DNA from: Campylobacter showae CSUNSWCD
Lineage (GTDB): Bacteria > Campylobacterota > Campylobacteria > Campylobacterales > Campylobacteraceae
NCBI RefSeq assembly: GCF_000313615.1
Contig: NZ_AMZQ01000002.1
Span: 62,001 to 126,000 of the forward strand
Direction of reading: 5' to 3'
DNA length: 64,000 bases
A program made the translations under genes and the position numbers. Shown here one piece after another: positions 1 through 8,847 of the stretch; position 1 is the stretch's first letter, and each line of letters begins with the position of its first letter. Below the pieces are notes generated by a model, which was given only the letters and a program-made list of their open reading frames with translations, did not search any database and was not told the origin of the DNA.

Positions 1-2
1 GG

Positions 3-503
3 TCGTTTTGGGCGGCGTTTGCTATCGGGCTCGGCGCTATGAGCGCGGACGTGGCGTATCTGTTGCTTTTAGCGTTTGGCGTGCTTGAGTATTTGCAGGG
101 CGAAACGGTAGAAAAAATCATCGGGATTTTTGGATTTTGTTATCTAGCCTACATCTCCTACGCCATATTTAAAAGCGCAAACAAGCCTATAATGGCGGAC
201 GCGCAGGGCGGTGAAGTAAAATTTAGCAAAAACTACGCAAAAGGCCTTTTTGTCACGCTTGCAAACCCGTACACCGTTGGATTTTGGCTCAGCGTGGCTG
301 GCTTTGCGAAAAGTTTTGAAAACGCGGGCGCTGTCGTAGCGGGGCTAGTAGCGGCGATATTTATCTGGATCGTTTCTATGCCGTTTGCCGTGCATAAAAG
401 CGCGAAATTTATCTCGCAAAACCTTGCAAAATTGCTAAACTACGTGTGCGCGGTCATTTTGCTGGGTTTTGCTTTCTTTTTACTTTATAAACTATTTTTA
501 TAA
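3..503 (+). CDS. LysE/RhtB-family exporter, 5'-truncated by the window
   Basis: The frame is open to the left edge, so the first bases of the gene lie outside the window; the ATG at 39 is internal. The reading frame from base 3 gives SFWAAFAIGLGAMSADVAYL, a conserved segment near the N-terminus of LysE-type translocators. About five hydrophobic segments follow, with the family-typical ANPYTVGFWLSVAGF loop in the middle and a final helix just before the stop. The family exports amino acids or related small molecules through the inner membrane; the substrate cannot be read from the sequence. The next gene is 68 bases downstream. Confidence 0.8.
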   Translation, partial: SFWAAFAIGLGAMSADVAYLLLLAFGVLEYLQGETVEKIIGIFGFCYLAYISYAIFKSANKPIMADAQGGEVKFSKNYAKGLFVTLANPYTVGFWLSVAGFAKSFENAGAVVAGLVAAIFIWIVSMPFAVHKSAKFISQNLAKLLNYVCAVILLGFAFFLLYKLFL

Positions 504-571
504 AATTTAGCTTTTATAATTAACTTAAGTAAATAATGATAAAATGAGAGTAATTTTTTTAAAGAAGTTTT

Positions 572-2497
572 ATGCAAAATTCGTATTTTAAAAAATCAAC
601 AATGCAGTTTATTATTGTGCCGATTATAGTACTTGTGATTTGTGCATGCTTGGCGATGTGTTTTATATTTTATAAAAAACTGCAGGACTCTTCTAATGAT
701 ATCTCAAACGTCGATATACAGAACAAATCCGAATACTATATGAATATACTACAAATGATCTATAAGGACATAGCAAAGGGCAATATAGATGAGTTCCAAA
801 GATATAGCGAAGTCGCAAAATCTATTCCTTCGTGGATAGTAAAGCAAACCGGTGAAAAAAACGAGCTCGTTGCTTTGGCCAGCTCGCAACAGCCAAATTT
901 GATTGGAGAAAATTTGCCTTATAATTTTTGCGGAATGAACTCTAGTGCACACATGGAGTTAGCGCGTAACGGCGTTTATAAAAGTGTAAAACTGATTCCA
1001 GATAACAAGGCTGAAATTTGTTACTTTAAAAAAATAGACGGTGCAATTATCGGTTATAATATGGTTCAGGGCGTTAAAATTTCAGGTTTTGACGATCCGC
1101 TTTTCATGCAATGGCTTATAGTAAATATGAAAAACACTTTTATCGTAACAAGCGTAATGGTGTTTATTTGTATTTTTCAGTATCTTCTTTTTTATAAAAG
1201 TATAAGAAGTAATCAAATCTCGCTTGTAAAAACTAATGCTAAGCTTGCTGCTAATAATACCGAGATGCAAAAGCGTCTTTATAGCGACGCATTGACCGGC
1301 TTGCCAAATAAAACGGCTTTGGAGCGTGATTTGGAGACGATGAAAAGTCCTAAAATTATCGTTGTAGATATCGATGAGTTTAGAAAGATGAATAACTACT
1401 TTGGCGTAGTAGTTTGCGATCAAATTCTGGTACGCATGACTCAAATTTCACAAAAATTCGCAAACGATAATAATATGGCCGTTTATCGCGTGGGTCCCGA
1501 TCAATTTGCATTTGTCGAGGATGCTATGCTATTTATCGATAGGTATGAAGATCTGGCGACCGAGCTTTTGGATAATATCAAGGGTTTAATTGTCGGCATA
1601 GCTGCGCCAGATGGCGAGCAAATCGAGATAGAGATTCATTGCACGGTCGGTTTTGCGCTTGATGAAACAAATACCCTTAAAAAGGCAATGACGGCGCTAG
1701 AGTTTGCCAAGCAAAACGGAAAGGATTATTTTTGTTACTTTAAAAATATAGATGATACTCCACAATATGCAGAGCAGATTACGCGATCAAATATGATACG
1801 AAATGCTATCGTAAATGACAAGATTGTGCCGTTTTATCAACCGATATTTAATAAAGAAAAGCAAATCGTAAAGCATGAGGCGCTAATCCGTATTCAAAAT
1901 AGTAATGAAATCATATCGCCGAGCGTGTTTCTGGAGGTTTCAAAGCGCATTAAGCGTTACACGGACATAGAAAAAATGTTGATCGAAAAAAGCTTTAAAC
2001 TAATCGCCGGTATACCAAATGCCGTGATTTCTGTAAATTTGTCCGGACGAGATATGACTGACGGCGACGTAAGCGTGTTTATTATTGAAAAATTAAATAA
2101 ATATAAAGTTGCAGGGCGCGTGATATTTGAGATATTAGAGGATGAAAACGTCGAGAATATCGAGCGCATAGGAATATTTATCGAGCGCGTGCGCAGGATG
2201 GGCGTAAAGATCGCTATAGACGATTTTGGCTCTGGCTATAGCAACTTCTCCTACATCCTAAAACTAAAGCCCGACTACATAAAAATCGACGGCTCCATCA
2301 TAAAAAATATCGATACGAGCGAGGACTCTCGCGCGATAGCGGGCGCCATCATCGCCTTTGCTAAAAAGCTTGATATCACGGTAATAGCCGAATTTGTCCG
2401 CTCAAAAGAGGTGTTTAATACATGCGTAGAGCTTGGCGTGGACGAGTTTCAGGGCTTTTATCTAGGAGAGCCTAGAGACAGCCTTTATGAGGATTAA
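572..2497 (+). CDS. membrane-bound GGDEF-EAL protein, probable c-di-GMP phosphodiesterase
   Basis: Two membrane segments (about residues 12-34 and 188-210) enclose a periplasmic region of about 150 residues, probably a sensor. A GGDEF domain follows (DALTGLPNKTALERDLE near its start), but its signature is VGPDQF instead of GGDEF, so cyclase activity is unlikely. The C-terminal EAL domain looks intact: KHEALIRI, the NLSGRDM and EILEDE metal-ligand regions, DDFGSGYSNF, KIDGSIIKN and QGFYLGEP. Expected role: hydrolysis of cyclic di-GMP in the inner membrane, with the degenerate GGDEF perhaps binding GTP as a regulatory site. It is monocistronic by position, between a LysE gene and a long gene-free stretch. 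Confidence 0.85.
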   Translation: MQNSYFKKSTMQFIIVPIIVLVICACLAMCFIFYKKLQDSSNDISNVDIQNKSEYYMNILQMIYKDIAKGNIDEFQRYSEVAKSIPSWIVKQTGEKNELVALASSQQPNLIGENLPYNFCGMNSSAHMELARNGVYKSVKLIPDNKAEICYFKKIDGAIIGYNMVQGVKISGFDDPLFMQWLIVNMKNTFIVTSVMVFICIFQYLLFYKSIRSNQISLVKTNAKLAANNTEMQKRLYSDALTGLPNKTALERDLETMKSPKIIVVDIDEFRKMNNYFGVVVCDQILVRMTQISQKFANDNNMAVYRVGPDQFAFVEDAMLFIDRYEDLATELLDNIKGLIVGIAAPDGEQIEIEIHCTVGFALDETNTLKKAMTALEFAKQNGKDYFCYFKNIDDTPQYAEQITRSNMIRNAIVNDKIVPFYQPIFNKEKQIVKHEALIRIQNSNEIISPSVFLEVSKRIKRYTDIEKMLIEKSFKLIAGIPNAVISVNLSGRDMTDGDVSVFIIEKLNKYKVAGRVIFEILEDENVENIERIGIFIERVRRMGVKIAIDDFGSGYSNFSYILKLKPDYIKIDGSIIKNIDTSEDSRAIAGAIIAFAKKLDITVIAEFVRSKEVFNTCVELGVDEFQGFYLGEPRDSLYED

Positions 2498-3057
2498 AAT
2501 TTAACTGCGACGCTATTTTGTCGGAGGCTTTAATCTTTTGCTATCTTATAAATTAGTCTTGATTTTTTGATGAATTATCGCCGATTTTTTATATCATTTT
2601 AACTTTTAATAAAAACAATAATGTCTCTTGCGGAAATTTTAAAGCGGACCGATTTTTGTAAATAAACTACCAAGTAAAGCCTTATAAAATGAAATCTCGT
2701 TGAGAAATTGCCGGAATTTATGCACTTGACACGCTTTAGGGCCTGCTTCATTAACTTTTGTAATTATTTATGGATCAATTGCCTTCTTGTGTTTGTACTA
2801 AGTTTGGTTTAGATTTTTGTTTTTGCGACAGCGGCGTCAAATTTGACTTTAATTTTTATTGGGTTTTGGCGATTCTTGTTTGATTACGAAAAAACATCAT
2901 ATCGCGCAAGGATAAGATTTGTACATGCGCCCAAAAAGCTAAGTATAATTGGTTTTTGTAGTTTGGCTTGCGAGCTTTGTATGGTTTAAATTTTATCAAG
3001 ATTGATCGCCGAGTATTGTGATTAAAAACTATCAAATTTCAAGATATTTTTTGCAGA
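2498..3057. other. gene-free stretch, AT-rich
   Basis: No open frame of useful size with a ribosome site is visible on either strand. The stretch contains a TATAAT at about 2943-2948 with no obvious gene behind it, and one TCAAATTTGA palindrome-like word. It could be the remains of a decayed gene or hold a small RNA, but nothing in it supports a definite call. Confidence 0.4.
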
Positions 3058-3102
3058 AATAAAAAAGCTAAATTTAGCGACCTGCATCGTAAAGACGCAG
3101 GT
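3058..3102 (-). terminator. terminator of the hisG operon
   Basis: Read on the minus strand, downstream of the hisG stop, ACCTGC and GCAGGT pair around a short loop (3080-3102). A second small palindrome, GCTAAATTTAGC, follows and runs directly into six T residues. This is the arrangement of an intrinsic terminator for the minus-strand operon. Confidence 0.65.
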
Positions 3103-3124
3103 TAATTCGACTTACAAATTTAGC

Positions 3125-3733
3125 TTAAATTTGCGCCTTGATTTTTTCGTAAAGCGATAAAATTTCGTCTTTTTTGATGATAAAGCTATTTTTATTTGCG
3201 ATAAGGTGTGCGGAGCTGTACATGATGGTCTCGGCGACTCTGAGTCCGTTTTGCTTCATCGTCGTGCCCGTTTCCACGACGTCCACGATCGCATCTGCTA
3301 GTCCAACCAGCGGTGCTAACTCGATTGAGCCGTAGAGCTTGATGATCTTTAGCGCGGTGGCCTTTGCGGCAAAATAGTTGCGCGAAATGTGCGGCATTTT
3401 AGTGGCGATTTTTAGCTCGGGAGTGTTTAAATTTAGCTCCTCACCCTCTTTTATGCCCACGCAGACGCGGCATTTACCGATCTTTAGATCAAGTAGGCGC
3501 ACGACGTCAGGACGGTGCTCTTCAAGCACGTCAAGACCCACCACGCCGATATCTGCAGCGCCGTTTACGACGTAGGTCGGGATGTCTTGGTTGCGAACCA
3601 TTAGAAATTTAAAATTACCCTCGCTCATCAACAGTTTTCTATCCTCAAACTCAAACGAGCTTTGAAAAATTTTCCTAAAAATCGCTAGAGTTTCGTCAGC
3701 GATGCGGCCTTTTGGCAAAGCAACCGTTAGCAT
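3125..3733 (-). CDS. hisG: ATP phosphoribosyltransferase, short form
   Basis: First step of histidine synthesis: ATP plus PRPP to phosphoribosyl-ATP. The N-terminus MLTVALPKGRI and the segments GAADIGVVGLDVLEE and DAIVDVVETGTTMKQNGL are the family's substrate-binding signatures. At 202 residues it is the short form, which lacks the C-terminal histidine-binding regulatory domain and in known systems works with HisZ. No hisZ lies in the window. The start overlaps the coaX stop by seven bases, so the two are probably co-transcribed. The long HisG form is what I recall for C. jejuni, so the type differs here. Confidence 0.92.
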   Translation of the reverse strand: MLTVALPKGRIADETLAIFRKIFQSSFEFEDRKLLMSEGNFKFLMVRNQDIPTYVVNGAADIGVVGLDVLEEHRPDVVRLLDLKIGKCRVCVGIKEGEELNLNTPELKIATKMPHISRNYFAAKATALKIIKLYGSIELAPLVGLADAIVDVVETGTTMKQNGLRVAETIMYSSAHLIANKNSFIIKKDEILSLYEKIKAQI

Positions 3734-4356
3734 AAGATGTCCTTTTTTTGTTCGATTAGTTTTTGCATCCCGCGAAATACGAGCATGCGGTCGTAGATAC
3801 TCGTGGCGAAAAAGCGCGATAAAAACTCGCCGTCGCCGCCCGTGAAGTAGATTTTCGAGCCGTTTGCCATACTTTCGATAAGAAGCAGGATTGGCTTGAT
3901 GACGCCGTAGCTTACTGCATCGGTCGTTTTTTGCGGGAGCGCGTCGAGGTCGATCTGCGAATTTAGCGAGATTTTTAGCCTAGGTGAGATTGTCTCGCAA
4001 GCTTTTAAGATGTGCGAAATGCCGGGCAGTATTGCGCCGCCAAGATGCATAGAGTTCATCATGACGTCTATCGTTATGGCGCTACCTGCATCGACAATAA
4101 GGCCGTTTTTTGCGGCGTAACAGCTAGCCACGCGGTCTATACCTAGACCTTTATAGATAGTGTCCAGTTCAAAATACGGCTCCAAATTTACGAATCTGGG
4201 CGAATTTTGCAATCTCTTGGTTACTTCGTCGTTTACGCTGATAAAATAAATCTTCTCGTCGCTTCTAAAATATTTAAAATTTTCAAGTCTGATTTTTGTG
4301 ATTTTGCCGTTTTCAAAAAAGGTGGCGTTAGTGTTGCCTACGTCACATAGAGTCAT
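3727..4356 (-). CDS. coaX: type III pantothenate kinase
   Basis: Phosphorylates pantothenate, the first step of coenzyme A synthesis, using the ATP-independent-of-K-inhibition CoaX class. The ASKHA fold is visible: MTLCDVGNTNATFF is the phosphate-1 loop, GLGIDRVASCYAA the GxGxDR motif, and LIVDAGSAITID the second acidic loop, with YFTGGDG near the end. At 209 residues it is slightly short for the class but matches my recollection of the Campylobacter orthologue. It overlaps the upstream small gene by 14 bases and hisG by seven, in one minus-strand operon. Confidence 0.92.
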   Translation of the reverse strand: MTLCDVGNTNATFFENGKITKIRLENFKYFRSDEKIYFISVNDEVTKRLQNSPRFVNLEPYFELDTIYKGLGIDRVASCYAAKNGLIVDAGSAITIDVMMNSMHLGGAILPGISHILKACETISPRLKISLNSQIDLDALPQKTTDAVSYGVIKPILLLIESMANGSKIYFTGGDGEFLSRFFATSIYDRMLVFRGMQKLIEQKKDILC

Positions 4357-4675
4357 GTTTGTAGCCGTTTTCTTTCATTAATTTTGCAGTTTTTGAGCAG
4401 ATATCAGAGCTATAAAAAATAGCTTTTTTCTTAAAATTTACTCCTGTTTGCTCGGCGATTTTGCTGGCTATTTCGTTGATTGTTTCAAACTCTTTGCTTA
4501 AAAATCTAGCCTTTGCGCTACGGAAAAATAAAAGTGTATAAAATCCCTTCATATCAACGCCCGTAAGTGCGGCAAGGGTCTTTTTTTTAGTAAATTTATC
4601 AAGCTCCGTCCAGCTTAAATTTTTTAAGATAATTTTTTTGGCTTCCAGAACTTGATAAATTTCTTGTTTCGTCAT
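4343..4675 (-). CDS. conserved small protein of unknown function
   Basis: A 110-residue, lysine-rich, mainly helical soluble protein with no signal or membrane segment. I do not recognise a domain. The position between the lipoprotein gene and coaX, with overlaps on both sides (four bases upstream, 14 downstream), is the same as the small hypothetical gene next to coaX in C. jejuni, so it is a real conserved gene. Two cysteines occur (SSDICSKT region and none paired), which gives no clue to function. Confidence 0.7.
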   Translation of the reverse strand: MTKQEIYQVLEAKKIILKNLSWTELDKFTKKKTLAALTGVDMKGFYTLLFFRSAKARFLSKEFETINEIASKIAEQTGVNFKKKAIFYSSDICSKTAKLMKENGYKHDSM

Positions 4676-5682
4676 TTAAGCTCTAAACTGTAATCGTCGT
4701 AGTAAAATTCTTTCGCGCCGGCGAAAATTTGGCTCTCGACCTCGTCTGAAAGCTCGTAAATTTTGGCATTTTCAAGCGCTAGATCTGTCTTTATGAGATA
4801 TCCTGTTTTTTCCATTATATAAAGCGAGCCGTTATAGACGGTGGCGCTTGAAAAGATGGCGAATTTAAAATATGCGTCTTTGATTTGTTTCAAATTTAAG
4901 TCGCTAAGCACGATTTTTCCGTCTTTTAGCAAGATATATATATATTCGCCGTTTATGACGATGTCTTTGATCTCGCCGTTATAATAAACCGTTTTTTCGG
5001 GATTTATCGAGACGATACGTTTTCCGGTGGCGGCTATCATCGTGTCGTTTACGACGTTGAGCGAGATGATGTTGTTAAAAAACTGCTCGCTACTCACGAC
5101 CACGTCACGTAAAATTCGACCTTGGTTTTTATCGGCTATCATGATCTTTCCGTCAAGCGTAGGAAATATAACGAGCGAGCTCATAAATAACGGCGCAGCG
5201 ACGCGAGAGTCCTGCGCATAGACGTTTGAGCTTTCAAACTCGAGCAAAGTATCGTTTGTTGCAATGTCGATGAGATATATGACGTTACCCGCGCTTAAAA
5301 GGGCTAGTTTATTATCTTCTAGAGCGGCTGAAACGATTGCTTCATTGAAGCTTCTTTGAAATAAAATTTCGTTTGAGCTGTTTGCAACGATCAAATTTCC
5401 GTCCAAATCAGAGCTTATAATTTTATCGTCGCTGTAATTTAACAAAGTAGCGCCTTTTGTCAGCTTTGTTTCGGGCGCTAGTAAACCGTTTTTAGTTATC
5501 GCCATACCGTTTTTTAGCACCGCTCCGTTTATGCTAGCCGTCGCGATACTAGCCGGTAGCCTGTTTTCTGAAATTTTTTCATTTTGCACGTCGGTCGGCT
5601 CGAAATACTGCCTTTTTGTGCTGCATCCGCCAAGTACCGCGACGCAGAGTGCAGCCGCTAAAATAGCTTGAAATTTTCTCAT
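4672..5682 (-). CDS. lipoprotein with probable beta-propeller repeats, BamB-like
   Basis: Begins with a lipoprotein signal (MRKFQAILAAALCVAVLGGC; lipobox LGGC, lipidated Cys at about 20). The 336-residue body is a series of short beta-rich repeats with the pattern of PQQ/WD-type propeller blades, such as KIISSDLDGNLIVANSS, GKIMIADKNQGRIL and GKIVLSDLNLKQIK. It is preceded, with a four-base overlap, by a gene for an inner-membrane-anchored helical protein; E. coli has the same order in yfgM-bamB. A role in outer-membrane protein assembly is therefore an inference from layout and fold, not from detailed similarity. Confidence 0.75.
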   Translation of the reverse strand: MRKFQAILAAALCVAVLGGCSTKRQYFEPTDVQNEKISENRLPASIATASINGAVLKNGMAITKNGLLAPETKLTKGATLLNYSDDKIISSDLDGNLIVANSSNEILFQRSFNEAIVSAALEDNKLALLSAGNVIYLIDIATNDTLLEFESSNVYAQDSRVAAPLFMSSLVIFPTLDGKIMIADKNQGRILRDVVVSSEQFFNNIISLNVVNDTMIAATGKRIVSINPEKTVYYNGEIKDIVINGEYIYILLKDGKIVLSDLNLKQIKDAYFKFAIFSSATVYNGSLYIMEKTGYLIKTDLALENAKIYELSDEVESQIFAGAKEFYYDDYSLELK

Positions 5683-6245
5683 TTTGCATTTCCTTGATAG
5701 TGTTCTAAATTTTTGACGATGGATTGAAGCTGAGAATTTAGAGGAACCTTTTTAAATTCGTTTTTTGCTTCGTCGATTTTATTTTCTTTCATTAGCTCAT
5801 ACCCTCTAACAACGGCCTTATACGAGCTTAAAATTTGACCGCTAGGCTCGTTTATCTGAGACTTTACGATATCTTTTAAAAGGGGGTCAATCTGCTCGTT
5901 TGCTAGCGACTTTAGCGCGTTTGTGTCGTTGTTATCAACCGCTCTTTTAAACTCGTAAAGCGCGTAAAGCGAGGCGTCTTTTTGCTTTAGCTCGGCTTTT
6001 GCCTGCTCGTCTTTTGGATTGAGTATCAGTTTTGCATATGTGGCATTTGCTGCTTTAAACTCTTTTTCTTTTAAGGCGCCGTTTATATAGTATCCTGCCG
6101 CTCCGACGATACCCAAAACGACTGCGCCTATGATAATTTTTTTATATTTTTTAAAAAATCTTTCGCTTTTTATTATGTTTTCTAAAAATTGTTCTTGAGT
6201 ATTTAACTCTTCCTTTATAGAATCAATATCATCTTTGATGGCCAA
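5679..6245 (-). CDS. single-pass membrane protein with helical repeats, YfgM-like
   Basis: 188 residues: a charged cytoplasmic N-terminus, one membrane helix at about 38-55 (KKIIIGAVVLGIVGAAGYYI), then a periplasmic helical domain with TPR-like spacing (YAKLILNPKDEQAKAELKQK, ELMKENKIDEAKNEFKKV). This is the layout of YfgM/TPR_21 proteins, which are inner-membrane anchored ancillary factors of protein export. The downstream lipoprotein gene overlaps it by four bases. It is the first gene of the minus-strand operon that runs to hisG; a -10-like TACAAT lies upstream on the minus strand near 6280. Confidence 0.65.
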   Translation of the reverse strand: MAIKDDIDSIKEELNTQEQFLENIIKSERFFKKYKKIIIGAVVLGIVGAAGYYINGALKEKEFKAANATYAKLILNPKDEQAKAELKQKDASLYALYEFKRAVDNNDTNALKSLANEQIDPLLKDIVKSQINEPSGQILSSYKAVVRGYELMKENKIDEAKNEFKKVPLNSQLQSIVKNLEHYQGNAK

Positions 6246-6331
6246 GTTTGTTCCTTAAATTTTAGTTATTGAAAGTTCGTAATTGTAGCATAATAAATAT
6301 AAAACATCATAAAAATCAAGGCAAATTGTGT

Positions 6332-6337
6332 TATAAT
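6332..6337 (+). promoter_or_regulatory. -10 box of the gatC operon
   Basis: TATAAT preceded by TGTGT (an extended -10) lies 32 bases before the gatC start in the divergent gap. No -35 is obvious, as is usual for Campylobacter sigma-70 promoters. Confidence 0.65.
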
Positions 6338-6368
6338 GCGGAAAATTTTAAAAATTTGACGAGGTTTT

Positions 6369-6656
6369 ATGCAGATAGACGATACTTTATTAACCAAACT
6401 CGAAAAGCTTAGTTCGCTTAAAGTCGAGAGCGACAAGCGAAGGGAAATCGAAGGTCAACTCAGTGAAATTTTGAGCTTTGCAGGCATACTAGACGAGCTT
6501 GATTTAAGCGCTTCTCAAGCGGTAGTAAGCTCTAGAGAGGGCGGAACTCCGTTAAGAGAAGACGTAAGCGTGAGCTCTGATGTGATAGAAACTATACTTA
6601 AAAACGCTCCAATGAGTAGCGAACACTTCTTTGTCGTGCCGAAAATTATAGAATAA
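6369..6656 (+). CDS. gatC: aspartyl/glutamyl-tRNA amidotransferase subunit C
   Basis: GatC is the small subunit that holds GatA and GatB together in the enzyme that converts Glu-tRNA(Gln) and Asp-tRNA(Asn) to their amide forms. The 95-residue protein has the family pattern: MQIDDTLLTKLEKLSSLKV at the start, GQLSEILSFAGILDELD in the middle and TPLREDVSVSS with the conserved LREDV near the end. gatA and gatB are not in the window. It heads a tightly spaced plus-strand run; pilT follows after 12 bases. Confidence 0.92.
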   Translation: MQIDDTLLTKLEKLSSLKVESDKRREIEGQLSEILSFAGILDELDLSASQAVVSSREGGTPLREDVSVSSDVIETILKNAPMSSEHFFVVPKIIE

Positions 6657-6668
6657 GGAAAATTTTAT

Positions 6669-7784
6669 ATGGAGCAAATAAGGCAAGAAACTCAAAATGA
6701 TAGTTTAGAGCCCAAGAAAATAGATGTAAGCTTGGAGACGTTATTAAAAACGGTCGTCCACAATAAGGCCAGCGACTTGCACCTTGTCGCAAGAAGCGAG
6801 CCGCAGATCAGAATAGACGGAACTTTGAGGCCGCTTGAGCTCGGCGTGCTAAAAGGTGACGATATACAAGATATCTGCTATGCGCTCATAACAGACGTGC
6901 AAAAAAGCGATCTTGAGGAAAATAGGGAGCTTGACTTCGCGATAGAGCTTCCGGGCGTCGGGCGCTTCAGGGGCAACTATTACTATACTATGAATGGCGA
7001 TTTGGCCGCCGCATTCCGTATTATTCCGACAAATATTCCGTCTCTTGACGACCTTAGAGCGCCTGCTATTTTTAAAGAAGTGGTAAAGCGCGAAAAGGGA
7101 CTAATTTTGGTCACCGGACCTACGGGTAGCGGTAAATCGACGACGCTTGCCGCGATGCTAAACGAGATAAATTTAAACGAAAGAAAGCATATTATTACCG
7201 TAGAAGATCCCGTTGAGTTCGTACACACGAATAAAAAAGGTCTTTTTTCTCATAGAAACGTCGGCGTGGATACCAAGTCTTATGCCAAGGCGCTCAAAAG
7301 CGCGCTTCGCGAAGACCCTGATATTATTTTGGTGGGCGAGCTTCGAGATAGGGAAACGATATCCACGGCTATTACTGCGGCGGAAACAGGCCACTTAGTA
7401 TTTGGCACGCTACACACAAACTCAGCTATTCAGACCATCAACCGTATCATAGATAGCTTTGAGGGCGGCGAGCAACTCCAGGTTCGAAATATGCTTTCTG
7501 TTTCTTTAACGGCGGTTATATCGCAAAGCTTACTGCCTAAAATAGGTGGCGGACGACTTGCTATCCATGAGATTCTAATTAACAATAACGCCATCGCAAA
7601 CCTTATTAGAGAAAATAAGGTGCATCAAATTTACTCCCAAATGCAACTCAACCAACAAGTAACCGGCATGGTAACGCAAACGCAGTCCTTAATGAAAGCT
7701 ATTAGAGCAAATCAAATTACGAAAGAAATGGCGATGAGGTATTCAACCAATCAGCAAGAACTCGCGCCGTTGTTGGGTGTGTAA
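6669..7784 (+). CDS. pilT: PilT-type retraction ATPase
   Basis: A 371-residue secretion-type AAA ATPase: N-terminal PAS-like part (SDLHLVARSEPQIRIDG, about 35-52), Walker A GPTGSGKS (150-157), acidic box ITVEDPVEFVH (177-186), Walker B ILVGELRD (220-227), histidine box GHLVFGTLHTNSA (241-253) and the PilT-specific AIANLIREN close to residue 308. PilT powers retraction of type IV pili. No pilin, PilB, PilC or PilQ gene is in the window, so its partner machinery is unseen. It shares a base with the following cvpA-like gene (stop/start overlap). Confidence 0.88.
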   Translation: MEQIRQETQNDSLEPKKIDVSLETLLKTVVHNKASDLHLVARSEPQIRIDGTLRPLELGVLKGDDIQDICYALITDVQKSDLEENRELDFAIELPGVGRFRGNYYYTMNGDLAAAFRIIPTNIPSLDDLRAPAIFKEVVKREKGLILVTGPTGSGKSTTLAAMLNEINLNERKHIITVEDPVEFVHTNKKGLFSHRNVGVDTKSYAKALKSALREDPDIILVGELRDRETISTAITAAETGHLVFGTLHTNSAIQTINRIIDSFEGGEQLQVRNMLSVSLTAVISQSLLPKIGGGRLAIHEILINNNAIANLIRENKVHQIYSQMQLNQQVTGMVTQTQSLMKAIRANQITKEMAMRYSTNQQELAPLLGV

Positions 7785-8377
7785 TGGACTTTGTTACACT
7801 ATTTGACGTAGTCGTCGTTTCATTAGTTTTGATACTGGGTATAAAAGGCGTGATAAGCGGACTGATAAAGGAAATTTTTGGCCTTATCGGCCTTATCGGC
7901 GGTATAGTTGTAGCTAGTAGATTTGGTATTAAGGTCGGTCATTTAATAAGCGATAATATTTATAAAATAGATGGCGATTCTATTCTGTTTTTTGCAGGAT
8001 TTTTAACGACGCTTATCGTATTTTGGTTGCTTTGCCTGGGTATCGGCGCATTTTTGTCAAGGTTAGTTAGATTAAGCGGGCTCGGTTTTTTAGATAAAAT
8101 GGGTGGTTTCGTTATCGGAAGCGCTAAAATTTTCCTGGTTTTTGCAGTTTTGATAGTAACTATTTCAAACATTCAAGTTTTAAATAACAAAATCGAGCCG
8201 TATTTTAGGGGAAGTAAACTGTACCCGATTTTGCTGGATACCGGCAAATGGATAATGAATGTTAACGTAAAAGGCATATCAGGCGGCGTGGGAAATATCG
8301 AAACGCCGTTTGACGCATCTATGCAGGAGCAAAGACCCAATTTTGAGATAAATTCGACGATTAAGGAGTATAAATAA
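7784..8377 (+). CDS. CvpA family inner-membrane protein
   Basis: Four hydrophobic segments lie in the first 125 residues, with the family core [29 protein letters not shown] near the N-terminus and a soluble C-terminal tail of about 65 residues. CvpA proteins are linked to colicin V production in E. coli and, more generally, to envelope integrity; the exact activity is unknown. It overlaps the pilT stop and the fur start by one base each, so translation is probably coupled. The same order (gatC, CvpA-type, fur, lysS) is familiar from C. jejuni, but there without pilT as far as I recall. Confidence 0.85.
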   Translation: MDFVTLFDVVVVSLVLILGIKGVISGLIKEIFGLIGLIGGIVVASRFGIKVGHLISDNIYKIDGDSILFFAGFLTTLIVFWLLCLGIGAFLSRLVRLSGLGFLDKMGGFVIGSAKIFLVFAVLIVTISNIQVLNNKIEPYFRGSKLYPILLDTGKWIMNVNVKGISGGVGNIETPFDASMQEQRPNFEINSTIKEYK

Positions 8378-8847
8378 TGATTGAGAATTTAGAATACGAC
8401 GCGCTTCTTGATAAATTTAAAAAAATTTTGAGAGACAATGGCCTAAAATACACGCAACAGCGAGAAGTTCTACTAAAAACGCTCTACAACAACGACGAGC
8501 ACTTCACTCCGGAGAGACTTTATTTTTTCATTAAAGAGACCTATCCCGACCTAAACGTCGGTATAGCAACCGTTTATAGGACGTTAAATTTGCTCGAAGA
8601 GGCCGAGATGGTAACCTCTATCAGCTTTGGCTCACAAGGTAAAAAATTCGAGCTTGCAACCAAGCCTCACCACGATCACATGATATGTCGCAGATGTGGC
8701 GCTATAATTGAATTTGAAGACGCAACTATAGAAAAAAGACAAGCAAACATCGCAAAAGAGCACGGCTTTAAGCTAACGGGGCACATGATGCAGCTTTACG
8801 GAGTATGTAAAGAGTGTATTGCTAAAGAGGCAAAGGGTGGCAAGTGA
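8377..8847 (+). CDS. fur: ferric uptake regulator
   Basis: A 156-residue Fur: winged-helix N-terminal domain ([16 protein letters not shown], then [19 protein letters not shown] as the recognition region), the [18 protein letters not shown] metal site and a second CKECIAK cysteine pair, together forming the structural zinc site of four cysteines. It represses iron-uptake genes when iron is plentiful. The gene has no room for a promoter of its own in front, so it is read from an upstream promoter. Its stop overlaps the GTG start of lysS (GTGA). Confidence 0.95.
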   Translation: MIENLEYDALLDKFKKILRDNGLKYTQQREVLLKTLYNNDEHFTPERLYFFIKETYPDLNVGIATVYRTLNLLEEAEMVTSISFGSQGKKFELATKPHHDHMICRRCGAIIEFEDATIEKRQANIAKEHGFKLTGHMMQLYGVCKECIAKEAKGGK

